A stretch of 40,166 nucleotides of DNA, taken from contig JAJTBW010000010.1 in NCBI GenBank assembly GCA_021286705.1, positions 1 to 40,166 on the forward strand. The letters run 5' to 3'. The notes beneath the pieces are model-generated. The model was not told the origin of the DNA and made no database searches. It was given only the letters and a program-made list of their open reading frames with translations. Positions 1-9,535 of this stretch are shown here, piece by piece. The stretch comes from Sphingobacteriia bacterium. GTDB taxonomy: Bacteria > Bacteroidota > Bacteroidia > Bacteroidales > TTA-H9. The translations under genes were made by a program, and so were the position numbers. Positions within the stretch are counted from its first letter, which is position 1. Every line of letters begins with the position of its first letter.

Positions 1-112
1 TTCTTTTACCAGATTATTTGATGAAGTGTTTTGGCCTTTTATTTAGGGTGTCCCTCTGTCGAAGTCAGGAGTATTAGTTGATCGATTATTTGTTAATGAA
101 ATTCAAATATGC

Positions 113-148
113 AAAGAGGGGAGATAGTCAATACTACCTCCCCTCTTT
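113..148 (-). terminator. Hairpin terminator of the beta-helix lipoprotein gene
   Basis: AAAGAGGGGAG (113-123) pairs perfectly with CTCCCCTCTTT (138-148). An inner TAGT/ACTA pair extends the stem after one mismatch. It lies 39 bases past the stop of the minus-strand gene ending at 187. The T-run on the minus strand is short, so termination strength is uncertain. Confidence 0.7.
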
Positions 149-186
149 GTTCATGTCTTTTAAGAGGCTATTCTACAGGATTAGAA

Positions 187-1638
187 TTATTTCACCGGCC
201 AAGTCGACTCAAAGGCTCCAATTGAAGGTGGGTTCCTTCTGGCGTTACCATCAAGGTCATTATATGGTTCGCTATAGAAACCTGTGCCGATTAATGGAGA
301 GAGGGTGTCAGGTCTTAGATTGTATTTCTGAACATCGATAAATTTTGGATCTTTATCAGTAGTTACAGCGGTGAAACTGGGATTACCAGAGGTGTTGATA
401 TCCGTTTTTATAAGGCAGTGGTCGAAGGAATAGGTAAAAGATCCTTCATTAGCCTGGTCTATAAAAAGCTCGTTTTGAAGGTTTCCCCAGATAACACTAT
501 TATAGATTGAGACTGAAGAAGGATCGACAATGATGTTATTTTCCTGTCCCTGGTAATAGTTTTTAACAATTACAGAAGGGTTTTCTCTTACAGATGAACT
601 CCAAACGTTTCCAGACGAGAGGTAGTTAAACTGATAAAATCCGCCATTGAGAGAAAGGGTATACCCTCCGGTATTGGCTATAGAGATATTTGAACCGGTT
701 ATCACAGAGCCATTTCCTGCGATACCTCCAGTGGCCATATTACGAATGGTAATATTGTTTAATATAAGCGGTATCTCATTTGAGATATAGGGGGCATCTG
801 CTTGAATGGCTAAATTTCCGTTTTCCAGAATCACATTGTTAAGGTAGGAGGATTTAAAGCCATCAGAGAACCATAATCCTTGCCATTGATCCGTTAAATC
901 TTTATAGTAGGGGTCAAGTCGATCGTTTCTAAAGAGTACCGGTTCGTCAACAGTACCGTTGACGAAGAGAGCCCCTTCGCGGTACACCATCATTAACCCT
1001 TTGTTGTGAAAATATATTTTTGCCCCAGGTTCAATTGTAAGACTCGCTGCAGAGTCAACGACCAACCAACCGTATATAACGTGTGGTTTCATTGCAGACC
1101 AGATAGTGTCTGATTTAATCACCGAATAGGCGGGAAAGTTATTCGGGAAGTATGTGGGTTTATGGAACCATGCATCCTGTCCCCATGCAACAAGTTTGAT
1201 GTATTGACTATTCCCGTTGGTCAGGAAATGAAGTGAGTCTTCAACGATGAAGGGCAGGTTGGTATTCGAGGGGTTGATAGTGAGTCGTACAAAGATGAAT
1301 AGACTATCTCCAGATGCAAGTTCAATATCAGAGATGGCTGGCCCTGTTGTGCCATCAACATTGATTGAGTATGATGACGAGGCTCCTCCTGCAAGTTGAA
1401 TAGATGATATTTTTAATCTAGAGTCAGTATTATTGTATACCATAAGTCTTTGAGTAACTGATCCAACCGTTGAAAAGACAGTATCGAAAATAATTGTATC
1501 GGTTGAGAATGCCAGTTTTAAAGAGGGATTAGAGTCTATTTCATCCTTTTTACAGGCTGATTGCAATAGCAACGAAAAACAGAGTGTAAATGCGACTCCA
1601 ACGAAGAGCAAAGATTTTCTATAGATATGGTATGACAT
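187..1638 (-). CDS. Lipoprotein with predicted right-handed beta-helix
   Basis: Predicted lipoprotein of 483 aa. The N-terminus is a signal peptide with a lipobox ending in LLLQSAC, so Cys29 would be lipidated, followed by KKDE as in many Bacteroidota lipoproteins. Residues 40-130 look like an immunoglobulin-type anchor domain (segments such as DTIIFDTVFSTVG). The middle is rich in short Asn/Gly/Ile/Val repeats (NNITIRNMATGGIAGNGS), typical of a parallel beta-helix. The C-terminus, DLDGNARRNPPSIGAFE, is the end motif common in such surface proteins. It stands alone with its own -7 element at 1667-1674 and its own hairpin terminator. No catalytic residues can be assigned, so the function is unknown; cell-surface or polysaccharide-related roles are possible. 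It is divergent from rpsA and probably unrelated to the PUL. Confidence 0.85.
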   Translation of the reverse strand: MSYHIYRKSLLFVGVAFTLCFSLLLQSACKKDEIDSNPSLKLAFSTDTIIFDTVFSTVGSVTQRLMVYNNTDSRLKISSIQLAGGASSSYSINVDGTTGPAISDIELASGDSLFIFVRLTINPSNTNLPFIVEDSLHFLTNGNSQYIKLVAWGQDAWFHKPTYFPNNFPAYSVIKSDTIWSAMKPHVIYGWLVVDSAASLTIEPGAKIYFHNKGLMMVYREGALFVNGTVDEPVLFRNDRLDPYYKDLTDQWQGLWFSDGFKSSYLNNVILENGNLAIQADAPYISNEIPLILNNITIRNMATGGIAGNGSVITGSNISIANTGGYTLSLNGGFYQFNYLSSGNVWSSSVRENPSVIVKNYYQGQENNIIVDPSSVSIYNSVIWGNLQNELFIDQANEGSFTYSFDHCLIKTDINTSGNPSFTAVTTDKDPKFIDVQKYNLRPDTLSPLIGTGFYSEPYNDLDGNARRNPPSIGAFESTWPVK

Positions 1639-1666
1639 AAATACAGTTAAAGATTTTTTAGATTAG

Positions 1667-1674
1667 CAAAGGTA
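1667..1674 (-). promoter_or_regulatory. -7 promoter element of the lipoprotein gene
   Basis: The minus strand reads TACCTTTG, an exact match to the Bacteroidota consensus TAnnTTTG and identical to the element before tRNA-Arg. It lies 29 bases upstream of the ATG at 1638. No clear TTTG at -33 is seen, so this rests on the -7 box alone. Confidence 0.5.
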
Positions 1675-1766
1675 CGAAAAGCACAATGTATTGACCTCGT
1701 GAGTTGAATAACGTAAACGGACAAAGAAAATTTCATAATAACCCTCTTATTTTCAAATAAATATTC

Positions 1767-1774
1767 TATTTTTG
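1767..1774 (+). promoter_or_regulatory. -7 promoter element of rpsA
   Basis: TATTTTTG matches TAnnTTTG. A start near 1781 would give a leader of about 100 bases before rpsA. That leader holds a small hairpin, ATAATAC (1785-1791) with GTATTAT (1796-1802) and loop TCGG. A good -33 box is not visible. Confidence 0.45.
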
Positions 1775-1880
1775 CACACTGATAATAATACTCGGGTATT
1801 ATCTGTAAACAATTGAGTATTAACCAGGTGTGGTTGATATTGTATACCGGGGACAATAAGCCATGCCACAGTACTATAAT

Positions 1881-3773
1881 ATGACCGAATTAGAAAACAA
1901 TGTCAGCAATGCTCAGGAAGAGGTAAAAGCTGATGTAAAACCTGTTGCCCAGACCACTGCTCCTGCTGAGGAATTTGACTGGAATAGTCTTGGCAAAAAG
2001 AAAGTAGCCTATTCAAAGGCGGAGAAAGAGCGTCTGGAACAACTTTACGATCGCACCCTGAATGCTATTGTTGAACATGATGTACTTGAAGGAGTTGTTG
2101 TATCAAAGAATTCACGTGAAGTAGTTGTGAACATCGGCTTCAAGTCAGATGGTCTTATTCCTGTTTCAGAACTTCGTTACAATCCTGATTTAAAGGTTGG
2201 TGACAAGATTGAAGTTTATGTTGAGAGTCAAGAAGACGGCAATGGTCAGCTTGTTCTTTCACACAAAAAGGCACGTACACTTCGTTCATGGGAACGCGTT
2301 AACGAAGCATACGATAGCCAGGAAGTTATCAAAGGTTATGTTAAATCACGTACAAAAGGTGGTCTTATCGTTGATGTATTCGGTATTGAAGCCTTCTTAC
2401 CAGGTTCACAGATCGATGTGAAGCCTATCCGTGACTATGACATGTATGTTGATAAAGTTATGGAGTTTAAAGTTGTGAAGATTAACCATGAATATAAGAA
2501 CGTGGTTGTTTCACACAAAGCTCTTATCGAAGATGAGATCGAAGCTCAAAAGACTGAGATTATTGCTAAGCTTGAAAAGGGTCAGGTTCTTGAAGGAACT
2601 GTTAAGAACATTACCAGCTATGGCGTATTCGTTGATCTTGGTGGTGTTGACGGTCTTATCCATATTACCGATTTATCTTGGGGTCGTATCAATCACCCTG
2701 AAGAAATCGTTACTCTTGATGAGAAAATCAAGGTTGTTATCCTTGACTTCGATGAAAACAAGAAACGTATTGCTCTCGGCCTGAAACAGCTAATGTCTCA
2801 TCCTTGGGATTCATTAAGTGAAACTCTCAATGTTGGTGACAAGGTTAAGGGTAAAGTTGTTGTTATCGCTGATTACGGCGCATTCGTTGAAATCGCTGTT
2901 GGCGTTGAAGGTCTTATTCACGTATCAGAAATGTCATGGTCACAGCACCTACGCACCGCTCATGACTTCCTGAAGGTTGGTGACGAAGTAGAAGCTGTTA
3001 TCCTAACTCTTGATCGTGAACAACGCAAGATGTCTTTAGGTATGAAGCAACTTATGCCGGATCCTTGGATTAACATCCGTGAAAAGTATCCTATTAACTC
3101 TAAGCATACTGCTACCGTTCGCAACTTCACTAACTTCGGCATCTTTGTTGAATTAGAAGAGGGTGTTGATGGTTTAATCCACATCTCAGACTTATCATGG
3201 TCTAAGAAAATTAAACATCCTGCTGAGTTTACTAAGATTGGTGATTCAATCGAAGTTATCGTTCTCGATGTTGATGTTGAGACCCGCCGCTTAAGCTTAG
3301 GTCACAAACAACTTGAAGAGAATCCTTGGGATGTATTCGAGACATTATTCAGCATCGGTTCAGTTCACAAAGGAACTGTTATCGCAGCTGCCGACAAGGG
3401 TCTTATCATTTCTCTTCCTTATGGTGTTGAGGGTTTCGCTCCTCAACGTCATATCATGAAGGAAACCAATGAAGAGGCTAAGGTTGATGATGTACTCGAC
3501 TTCAAGGTTATTGAATTCTCTAAAGAGAACAAGAAGATTATCCTTTCACACAGCCGTACCTTCCAAGAAGCTGCTCCTGTTGAGCGCCCCGCTCGTGAAG
3601 AACGTCCTGTTGTAAAGACTGATAATGCTCAACGCACTACTAAAAATCAGATCAAGAAAATTAAGGATAACCTTGAGCGTACAACTTTAGGCGATCTCGA
3701 AGCTCTTGCTAATCTGAAACAGGAAATGCAGGAAGAAGAACAGAAGACTCGTGATAATAACGAAAACGAATAG
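1881..3773 (+). CDS. rpsA: 30S ribosomal protein S1
   Basis: S1 binds mRNA on the small ribosomal subunit and helps initiation, which matters in a phylum with few Shine-Dalgarno sites. The 630 aa protein has an acidic N-terminal tail, then six S1 (OB-fold) repeats, recognisable by segments such as GVFVDLGGVDGLIHITDLSW, GAFVEIAVGVEGLIHVSEMSW-like and GIFVELEEGVDGLIHISDLSW-like. The C-terminus is a charged tail (ending QKTRDNNENE). An in-frame ATG also lies at 1863. I prefer 1881 (MTELENN) because the added MPQYYN looks unlike a normal S1 start, but this is not certain. Codon use is typical of a highly expressed gene. Its own promoter and terminator suggest a single-gene transcript. Confidence 0.97.
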   Translation: MTELENNVSNAQEEVKADVKPVAQTTAPAEEFDWNSLGKKKVAYSKAEKERLEQLYDRTLNAIVEHDVLEGVVVSKNSREVVVNIGFKSDGLIPVSELRYNPDLKVGDKIEVYVESQEDGNGQLVLSHKKARTLRSWERVNEAYDSQEVIKGYVKSRTKGGLIVDVFGIEAFLPGSQIDVKPIRDYDMYVDKVMEFKVVKINHEYKNVVVSHKALIEDEIEAQKTEIIAKLEKGQVLEGTVKNITSYGVFVDLGGVDGLIHITDLSWGRINHPEEIVTLDEKIKVVILDFDENKKRIALGLKQLMSHPWDSLSETLNVGDKVKGKVVVIADYGAFVEIAVGVEGLIHVSEMSWSQHLRTAHDFLKVGDEVEAVILTLDREQRKMSLGMKQLMPDPWINIREKYPINSKHTATVRNFTNFGIFVELEEGVDGLIHISDLSWSKKIKHPAEFTKIGDSIEVIVLDVDVETRRLSLGHKQLEENPWDVFETLFSIGSVHKGTVIAAADKGLIISLPYGVEGFAPQRHIMKETNEEAKVDDVLDFKVIEFSKENKKIILSHSRTFQEAAPVERPAREERPVVKTDNAQRTTKNQIKKIKDNLERTTLGDLEALANLKQEMQEEEQKTRDNNENE

Positions 3774-3790
3774 TCTTTCTTCATATATAA

Positions 3791-3824
3791 AAAAGAGCTC
3801 GACTTTGTCGGGCTCTTTTTTTTT
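3791..3824 (+). terminator. Rho-independent terminator of rpsA
   Basis: GAGCTCGAC (3795-3803) pairs with GTCGGGCTC (3807-3815) through nine base pairs including one G-T, with loop TTT, followed by nine T. It begins 21 bases after the rpsA stop codon. Confidence 0.92.
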
Positions 3825-3896
3825 AGCTTTGTTGGCATATTCAATTGAAGCGGGCTGTCAAAACGATATTAACCTTCATGTTCTAAATTGATATCT

Positions 3897-4814
3897 ATGA
3901 TTCCATTTAAGGTTACCTTCCTTGGTACCGGTGCCGGATTACCTACGTTACAACGAGGTGTTAGTAGCCTGGTTATTCAGATTAATAGAGAGTATTTAAT
4001 GATTGACTGTGGAGAGGGAACCCAAATCCAGATGCAGCGTTTTGGGATCAAATCAGGGCAAATAAACTATATCTTCATCTCACATCTTCATGGTGATCAC
4101 TTCTTTGGTCTGCCCGGCTTGCTCTTTACTTATCATCTCTTTTCTCGTCAAAAACCTCTACATATTTATGGCCCTGAGAACTTGGAAGCCTCTCTAAAAG
4201 CTGTAATGCATGTCGATTGGAGTGTTTTGAGCTATAAAATCTTCTTCCATACCATCAATACGGAAATCCCTTTGGACTTGCTTGATGAGAAAGATTTTAA
4301 GGTAAGTTGTTTCCCATTGAAACATAGAATTCCAACCTTCGGTTTTTTAGTTGAGGAAAAGGAGCCTCCTTTCTTTAAACTTCGAAAGGAGGCATTAAAT
4401 GTATGGAAGCCCGATGTCAGCACAATAAGGTCTCTACGCCTCGGTAATGACTTTATAACACCAAATGGAGAGGTAATACCGAATGAAGTTTTCTCTTATC
4501 CGAAAGATCCTATTCGTTCCTTTGCATATCTCTCAGATACGGCATATTTACCGGAACTAAAATCGGTAATTGAGGGGGTGACTGTCTTATGTCATGAGGC
4601 AACATACCTAAAAGGAGAGGAAGAAAATGCACTAAGCAAGGGTCACTCGACCGCACTTCAAGCTGCTGAGCTAGCAAAGGCTTCAAATGTCAAAAAACTG
4701 TTATTGGGCCACGTTTCTCCTAAGATACTAGATCCTCAAACACTTATAGAGAATGCCATCTCAACCTTTGAGAATACTACTGTTGTTTTTGACGGTTTTT
4801 CCTTAGAAATATGA
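3897..4814 (+). CDS. rnz: Ribonuclease Z (tRNA 3'-end endonuclease)
   Basis: RNase Z removes the 3' trailer of tRNA precursors that lack an encoded CCA. The 305 aa protein is of normal length for the short form. It opens with the metallo-beta-lactamase strand FLGTGAGLPT, and the zinc motif SHLHGDHFFG gives His63, His65, Asp67 and His68. Further family motifs are YLSDTAY, CHEATY, KGHSTA and LLGHVSP. The ATG at 3897 is chosen; the upstream in-frame TTG at 3888 adds only three residues. It lies between the rpsA terminator and tRNA-Arg(ACG), whose gene lacks CCA. The tRNA would itself be an RNase Z substrate, though the pairing may be chance. Confidence 0.96.
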   Translation: MIPFKVTFLGTGAGLPTLQRGVSSLVIQINREYLMIDCGEGTQIQMQRFGIKSGQINYIFISHLHGDHFFGLPGLLFTYHLFSRQKPLHIYGPENLEASLKAVMHVDWSVLSYKIFFHTINTEIPLDLLDEKDFKVSCFPLKHRIPTFGFLVEEKEPPFFKLRKEALNVWKPDVSTIRSLRLGNDFITPNGEVIPNEVFSYPKDPIRSFAYLSDTAYLPELKSVIEGVTVLCHEATYLKGEEENALSKGHSTALQAAELAKASNVKKLLLGHVSPKILDPQTLIENAISTFENTTVVFDGFSLEI

Positions 4815-4831
4815 GTTTTTTTACGAAAAGG

Positions 4832-4863
4832 CTTGTCTGGTATAAAAAAAGGTGGTACCTTTG
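4832..4863 (+). promoter_or_regulatory. Promoter of tRNA-Arg
   Basis: TTG at 4833-4835 and TACCTTTG at 4856-4863 are separated by 20 bases. This is the Bacteroidota -33/-7 arrangement. The tRNA begins 13 bases after the -7 box. Confidence 0.7.
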
Positions 4864-4875
4864 CATCGCAATTAA

Positions 4876-4949
4876 GGCTCCGTAGCTCAACTGAATAGAG
4901 CATCTGACTACGGATCAGAAGGTTACAGGTTTGAATCCTGTCGGAGTCA
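4876..4949 (+). tRNA. tRNA-Arg (anticodon ACG)
   Basis: A 74-base cloverleaf can be folded by eye. Acceptor stem: GGCTCCG with CGGAGTC, one G-T. D stem: GCTC/GAGC. Anticodon stem: TCTGA/TCAGA with loop CTACGGA, so the anticodon is ACG. Variable loop: AGGTT. T stem: ACAGG/CCTGT with loop TTTGAAT. Discriminator base: A. CCA is not encoded. Confidence 0.97.
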
Positions 4950-4952
4950 CTA

Positions 4953-4979
4953 GGCATCGGAAACGATGCCTTTTTTTTT
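4953..4979 (+). terminator. Terminator of tRNA-Arg
   Basis: GGCATCG (4953-4959), tetraloop GAAA and CGATGCC (4964-4970) form a perfect stem followed by nine T. It starts four bases after the tRNA. Confidence 0.93.
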
Positions 4980-5065
4980 GCTTAGAACCTAGAATTTAGG
5001 GGTGATGCTCCCACAAGCGCTAAAGAGTCGCACTAACATACTGGAGCCATTCCTCTCTCGATACT

Positions 5066-5121
5066 AAACAGCTCAGACTGTTTTTACTCTACATTACTAG
5101 AGTCACAATCTGAGCTGTTTT
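5066..5121 (-). terminator. Nested inverted repeat ending the sugar block
   Basis: AAACAGCTCAGA (5066-5077) is perfectly complementary to TCTGAGCTGTTT (5109-5120). Inside it, ACTCTA (5086-5091) pairs with TAGAGT (5098-5103). It lies 16 bases past the stop of the minus-strand GH94 gene and faces the tRNA terminator. It probably ends transcription of the sugar block; the U-run is short. Confidence 0.65.
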
Positions 5122-5136
5122 AAATTGGTAATGTAA

Positions 5137-7575
5137 TTAAATGCCAAGAATAACAGTTACATTATGAGTACTACCCTTTTCCATTAATGGAATCAGATTG
5201 CCTTCGATCATATGATTATCAACTATTAATTGCTTGACACCCTGATTAACGTGATCAGGGTTTTTGATCTCGATTAAATAAGTTACTTCTCTGAATTCTC
5301 TTACAATAGTGTAACCATCCCATACTTTTGGAATGCATGGATCAATTCGAAGTCCTGCATAATCTGGTTGAATACCTAAAATGAATTGTGAGATAGCATA
5401 GTAGTTCCATGCAGCAGTTCCTGTTAACCATGAGTTTTTTGCTTCTCCTGGTCGATATGCATCTTTCCCAGCTATCATCTGTGAATAGACATATGGTTCC
5501 GTCTTGTGTAATTCACTGATCTCCTCAAGGTAAGCTGGGGTAATACGGGTATAGTAATCAAAAGCCCTGTCTCCGTTGCCGACTTTTGTTTCCGCAATCA
5601 TAATCCAAGGATTGTTATGACAGAATATACCTGCATTTTCCTTATAACCGGGAGGATAACTCGAAATCTCTCCAAGGTTAAGGTAGTATTTCGAATAGGG
5701 GGGATTCTGAAGAACGATACCATATTCACAAGCAAGGTACTTATTTACAGATTCTAATGCCAATTGCGCTCTTCCATCTTTAACTCCTATGCCGGCCATG
5801 ACACAAAAGCCTTGCGATTCTATGAAGATTTTTCCTTCATCGCATTCACGGCTTCCAATTTTATTATCAAAGTGATCATAGGCTCTTAGAAACCATTCTC
5901 CATCCCAGCCGGAGGTATTAATTGCCTCTACCATCTTCTCAATGTGACTATATGCTGCTTTTGCTTCTTCTTTCTTTGAAAGTAGCTCACATAGTCGCGC
6001 AAATTCTGTACCATATAAGACAAACATACCCGCTATAAGTACAGACTCGGCGTTTTTACCATCAAGGTTCTCAGTTGTTTGGAACGAATCATCAGGATTA
6101 TTTGAGAAGCAATTGAGATTGAGGCAATCGTTCCAGTCAGCACGACCTATAAGGGGTAGATTATGCTTTCCTAAGTTGTTTACCACATGGTAGAAAGATC
6201 TCCTGAGGTGTTCAAACAAAGGGGCTGAATTGTTAATATTATTATCGAAAGGAACCAATTCGGTCAAAATAGACCAATCACCAGTCTCTTTTAAGTATGT
6301 TGTGGTAGAAAAGATAAGCCAAAGTGGATCATCGTTAAAGTTACCTCCGATATCATTATTTCCTCGTTTAGTAAGTGGCTGATACTGGTGATATGCTCCA
6401 CCGTCCTCAAACTGAGTTGAGGCAATATCTATTATTCGTTGCCGAGCTTTTTGAGGATCCATATGAACGAATCCTGCGAGATCCTGATTTGAATCTCTGA
6501 AACCAATACCCCGTCCAATTCCTGATTCAAAGTAAGAAGCACTTCTTGAAAACTGATAAGTGATCATACTCTGATATGGATGCCAGATATTGACCATTCT
6601 ACTCAGTTTATCATCTGAGGATTTAATTTGCAGTTTGCTGGTCTTTTTGTTCCAACTGAGCTTTAGTTCATTAAATGCCTTATCAACAGCTTCAGTTGTT
6701 TGATACTTTTGAATTAAAGACTTTGCCGCATCTTTATTGATACTGCCATCGGGGTAGAATTTCTTTTCTTGCTCGTTCTCGATATATCCTAATAGGAAGA
6801 TTAGATCTACCTTTTCTCCCGGCTTTAATGAAATCGTCACTGAATGCGAAGCTATCGGTGACCATCCATGGGCTTCTGAGTTTGATAATCGTCCGCTGAT
6901 AATAGCATCAGGAGTCTTTAAATCGTTATAAAGGCCCATAAACGTCTCTCTGTCGGTGTCATACCCATCTATCTGAGTGTTTACTGAGTAAAAGGCGTAA
7001 TGGTTTCTACGCTCCCGATATTCGGTTTTATGATAGATAACAGAATCTTCTATTTCAACCTCTCCGGTTGATAGATTCCTTTGAAAATTTGTCATATCAT
7101 CGAGGGCGTTCCATAAGGCCCATTCAATGAATGAAAATAGTTTGATGGACTTCTCGGTTAGGCCTTGGTTTTCCAGAGATAACTTCTGTATCTCTACGCT
7201 ATCATCGTTTGGAATAAAAAAAAGGAGAGAGGCTTGAATATCGTTTTTTGTAGAGATAAAGCGACTATAACCTAGACCATGACGACATTGGTAACTGTCT
7301 AGTTCTGTTTGAGCAGGCTTCCATGCCGGCGACCAGATGGTCTCTCCATCTTTGATATAAAAGTATTTTCCATTCGTATCCAATGGAATATTATTGTACC
7401 GATATCTGGTAAGTCTTCTCAGTCTGGCATCCTTAAAAAAACTATATCCACCAGAGGTATTTGAGATAATAGAGTAATAGTCATTGCTTCCTAAGTAGTT
7501 TATCCAGGGGAAAGGGGTTTTAGGAGTTGTGATAACATACTCCTGATTTATATCATCAAAAAATCCGTATTTCAT
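5137..7575 (-). CDS. Cellobiose phosphorylase, GH94
   Basis: GH94 cellobiose phosphorylases split cellobiose with phosphate into glucose 1-phosphate and glucose with inversion, saving one ATP per disaccharide. The 812 aa length is normal for the family. There is no signal peptide, so it is cytoplasmic. Family segments include the N-terminal sugar-binding beta-sandwich ([14 protein letters not shown]), [18 protein letters not shown] in the (alpha/alpha)6 barrel, [11 protein letters not shown], and [12 protein letters not shown], whose Asp483 fits the catalytic acid. The C-terminal part has [12 protein letters not shown] and GLRIDPCIP. It is the last gene of the minus-strand block, 92 bases after a sodium:solute symporter that may bring in its substrate. 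In this setting cellobiose left over from xyloglucan backbones is the obvious source. Cellodextrin or laminaribiose phosphorylase activity cannot be fully excluded; cellobiose is favoured by the length and the WNDCLN segment. Confidence 0.93.
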   Translation of the reverse strand: MKYGFFDDINQEYVITTPKTPFPWINYLGSNDYYSIISNTSGGYSFFKDARLRRLTRYRYNNIPLDTNGKYFYIKDGETIWSPAWKPAQTELDSYQCRHGLGYSRFISTKNDIQASLLFFIPNDDSVEIQKLSLENQGLTEKSIKLFSFIEWALWNALDDMTNFQRNLSTGEVEIEDSVIYHKTEYRERRNHYAFYSVNTQIDGYDTDRETFMGLYNDLKTPDAIISGRLSNSEAHGWSPIASHSVTISLKPGEKVDLIFLLGYIENEQEKKFYPDGSINKDAAKSLIQKYQTTEAVDKAFNELKLSWNKKTSKLQIKSSDDKLSRMVNIWHPYQSMITYQFSRSASYFESGIGRGIGFRDSNQDLAGFVHMDPQKARQRIIDIASTQFEDGGAYHQYQPLTKRGNNDIGGNFNDDPLWLIFSTTTYLKETGDWSILTELVPFDNNINNSAPLFEHLRRSFYHVVNNLGKHNLPLIGRADWNDCLNLNCFSNNPDDSFQTTENLDGKNAESVLIAGMFVLYGTEFARLCELLSKKEEAKAAYSHIEKMVEAINTSGWDGEWFLRAYDHFDNKIGSRECDEGKIFIESQGFCVMAGIGVKDGRAQLALESVNKYLACEYGIVLQNPPYSKYYLNLGEISSYPPGYKENAGIFCHNNPWIMIAETKVGNGDRAFDYYTRITPAYLEEISELHKTEPYVYSQMIAGKDAYRPGEAKNSWLTGTAAWNYYAISQFILGIQPDYAGLRIDPCIPKVWDGYTIVREFREVTYLIEIKNPDHVNQGVKQLIVDNHMIEGNLIPLMEKGSTHNVTVILGI

Positions 7576-7667
7576 GAATCGAGATTTTAATTTTCGGGTA
7601 TTTGTTTCTTACAAATTATTGTGAGTGACTAAGAGTTAATCATTGTTTGAATGAATATAATTAACTG

Positions 7668-9497
7668 CTAGTCTTTCAGTTTATCCCACCAGGTCTTCTT
7701 TAGGATAATGGATGTAACAGCTATGATGGTCGCAACGACCGCCGTTTGAGTCCATTGCATAAGGACAAAATAGACTGGTATTGTTACTATGCTCACCTGC
7801 CATATGATTCCGATAGCAACGTTGAACATGTCTCTTTTGAAATCGGTGTTTTTAACAAAACCGGGATCTTCTGCGATCACTAATTCCTGAATAGGCTTCC
7901 AGAAACCCCAGGGACGAACCTGTTTATAAAAGCTCTTGAGTGTCTCCATATCGGTTGGTTTGCTAATTAAGGCACCAATAATACAGCCAGCAACCGAGAT
8001 GACTAGAATTAATGGGAAGAAGTAGAGATCAAGAGTGGTTTTAAATATTAATGGAAAGATTAGTGCCGGGATTAAGCCTGTTAGCATTCCCCAGAAGTAG
8101 CCTTGACCATTGAATCTCCACCAATACCATTTAAGGACGTTGGCAGCTATATAACTCCCCCATAAACTGGAAACGATCCATTGCAACAGGCTGTTGACAT
8201 CTTTAGCATAGAGACCGATAACCAGTGAGATCAATAAGATAAAGACTCCAATAAAGTAGGTTACACTGCGCTGTGCTTTTGGCGTTGGATTCTTTTTAAT
8301 CTGAAGATAGATATCGTTGACTACATAAGCTTGTGCAGCATTTAGGGTTCCGGCAAAGGTAGACATGAATGCTCCAATTAAGCCAGCTAGTAGTAATCCA
8401 AGAAGCCCTGCAGGTACAAACTCGTTAATTGCTGAAGGGAGTATCTGTTCAAAATCAAGATGACCTGCAGCCATAAGATTCAGTTTGTCATAGTAAAGTA
8501 CTCCCAGAACAACAAAGCCTGTGATCATTAAGTATCTTACAGGGTTTAAAATAACTGATACTACGCCACTCATTTTAGCCGCTTCAGATGGGCTTTTGGT
8601 GGCTAATATTTTTTGCATGTCATAATTAGGTGCAGGGCCTGCTGCACTAACTAAAAGACCTTTAAATAGCATCATCATGAAGAAGATCGAAAAGAGGGAA
8701 AAGCCATCTTCCTGTATCTTTTGATTTACTTCCGGAATGATATTACTCCAATCCAGATCCAAATGTTTTCCGAAGAAGGGGCTCATCCAACCATCAGGAA
8801 CCACTAAGGTGTTATGTGATAATGCAACCATCGCAATTACAGCAATTGCGATAGAGGCAACTGTCATCATGATATAATGAAAGAGATCAGCCCAAACAAT
8901 GCTTGACATGCCTCCTGTAATGGCATAAGCAGTAGCTATAATAGTGAACACTAATCCATAAAGATGTGGAATATATTCGGGAGATACTAATGCCGGATTA
9001 AGACTAAGATGCCCACAGAGCCATTCCCATGGAATAAATATCTCTATAAACTTTCCTAATCCAACAAACCCATAGGCTAAAAAGCCAAGACAGCTGATAA
9101 TAGCATAAACAATTACAATCTTATGTGAAAGCGATGCTCCTTGTCCCTTGCCAAAACGTGTTGAAATCCATGCTGCACCTGTGATTACATTAGAACGTCT
9201 TAACCAGGCAGAGAGGTAGACCATTAAAAAGATCTGGTTAAAAGTTGGCCAAAGCCAAGGAATCCAAACACTTTTAAGTCCATAAACAAAACCAATGGTC
9301 ACGAGCCACATTGTTCCGGAAATGTCAAACATTCCTGATGCATTGGAGATACCCAGCATATACCATGGTAAAGTGTTGCCCCCCAACATGTACTCTTTCT
9401 CGCTCTTTTGTGCTCTCCTTTTGAAATAGAATCCAATAACTATTACCAATAAGATATAAGCTAGTATGACAGCAAAATCCCAAATATTCAGTCTCAT
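7668..9497 (-). CDS. Sodium:solute symporter (SSS/SGLT family), sugar uptake likely
   Basis: Inner-membrane sodium-coupled transporter of 609 aa with about 13-14 predicted hydrophobic helices, starting with DFAVILAYILLVIVIGFYF. Family features are the EYMLGG segment after helix 1, the SNASGMFDISGTMWL unwound region, and AYAITGGMSSIVWADLF. I choose the ATG at 9497 over the in-frame start at 9551. The earlier start would add 18 atypical residues, and its codons lie inside a hairpin (9536-9576). It precedes the GH94 gene by 92 bases and follows the xylose transporter. The substrate is not readable from sequence. By context it may carry cellobiose, another short glucoside, glucose or galactose in cooperation with GH94. 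Confidence 0.88.
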   Translation of the reverse strand: MRLNIWDFAVILAYILLVIVIGFYFKRRAQKSEKEYMLGGNTLPWYMLGISNASGMFDISGTMWLVTIGFVYGLKSVWIPWLWPTFNQIFLMVYLSAWLRRSNVITGAAWISTRFGKGQGASLSHKIVIVYAIISCLGFLAYGFVGLGKFIEIFIPWEWLCGHLSLNPALVSPEYIPHLYGLVFTIIATAYAITGGMSSIVWADLFHYIMMTVASIAIAVIAMVALSHNTLVVPDGWMSPFFGKHLDLDWSNIIPEVNQKIQEDGFSLFSIFFMMMLFKGLLVSAAGPAPNYDMQKILATKSPSEAAKMSGVVSVILNPVRYLMITGFVVLGVLYYDKLNLMAAGHLDFEQILPSAINEFVPAGLLGLLLAGLIGAFMSTFAGTLNAAQAYVVNDIYLQIKKNPTPKAQRSVTYFIGVFILLISLVIGLYAKDVNSLLQWIVSSLWGSYIAANVLKWYWWRFNGQGYFWGMLTGLIPALIFPLIFKTTLDLYFFPLILVISVAGCIIGALISKPTDMETLKSFYKQVRPWGFWKPIQELVIAEDPGFVKNTDFKRDMFNVAIGIIWQVSIVTIPVYFVLMQWTQTAVVATIIAVTSIILKKTWWDKLKD

Positions 9498-9535
9498 TGT
9501 TTGTTGATTTACTTTAAATAGAAAACTCAAATAAA

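Noticed and set aside
78-341. Plus-strand reading frame of 87 codons
   Set aside because: It overlaps the hairpin terminator and the 3' end of the lipoprotein gene on the other strand and has no recognisable protein features.
1647-1856. Minus-strand reading frame of 69 codons before rpsA
   Set aside because: It covers the divergent promoter elements of rpsA and the lipoprotein gene; the product shows no domain or signal peptide.
4736-4957. Minus-strand reading frame of 73 codons
   Set aside because: It runs antisense through tRNA-Arg and the rnz 3' end and is explained by those genes.
4876-5136. tRNA-Arg as an integration site for a genomic island
   Set aside because: No integrase, no repeat of the tRNA 3' end and no other mobile gene appear in the window.
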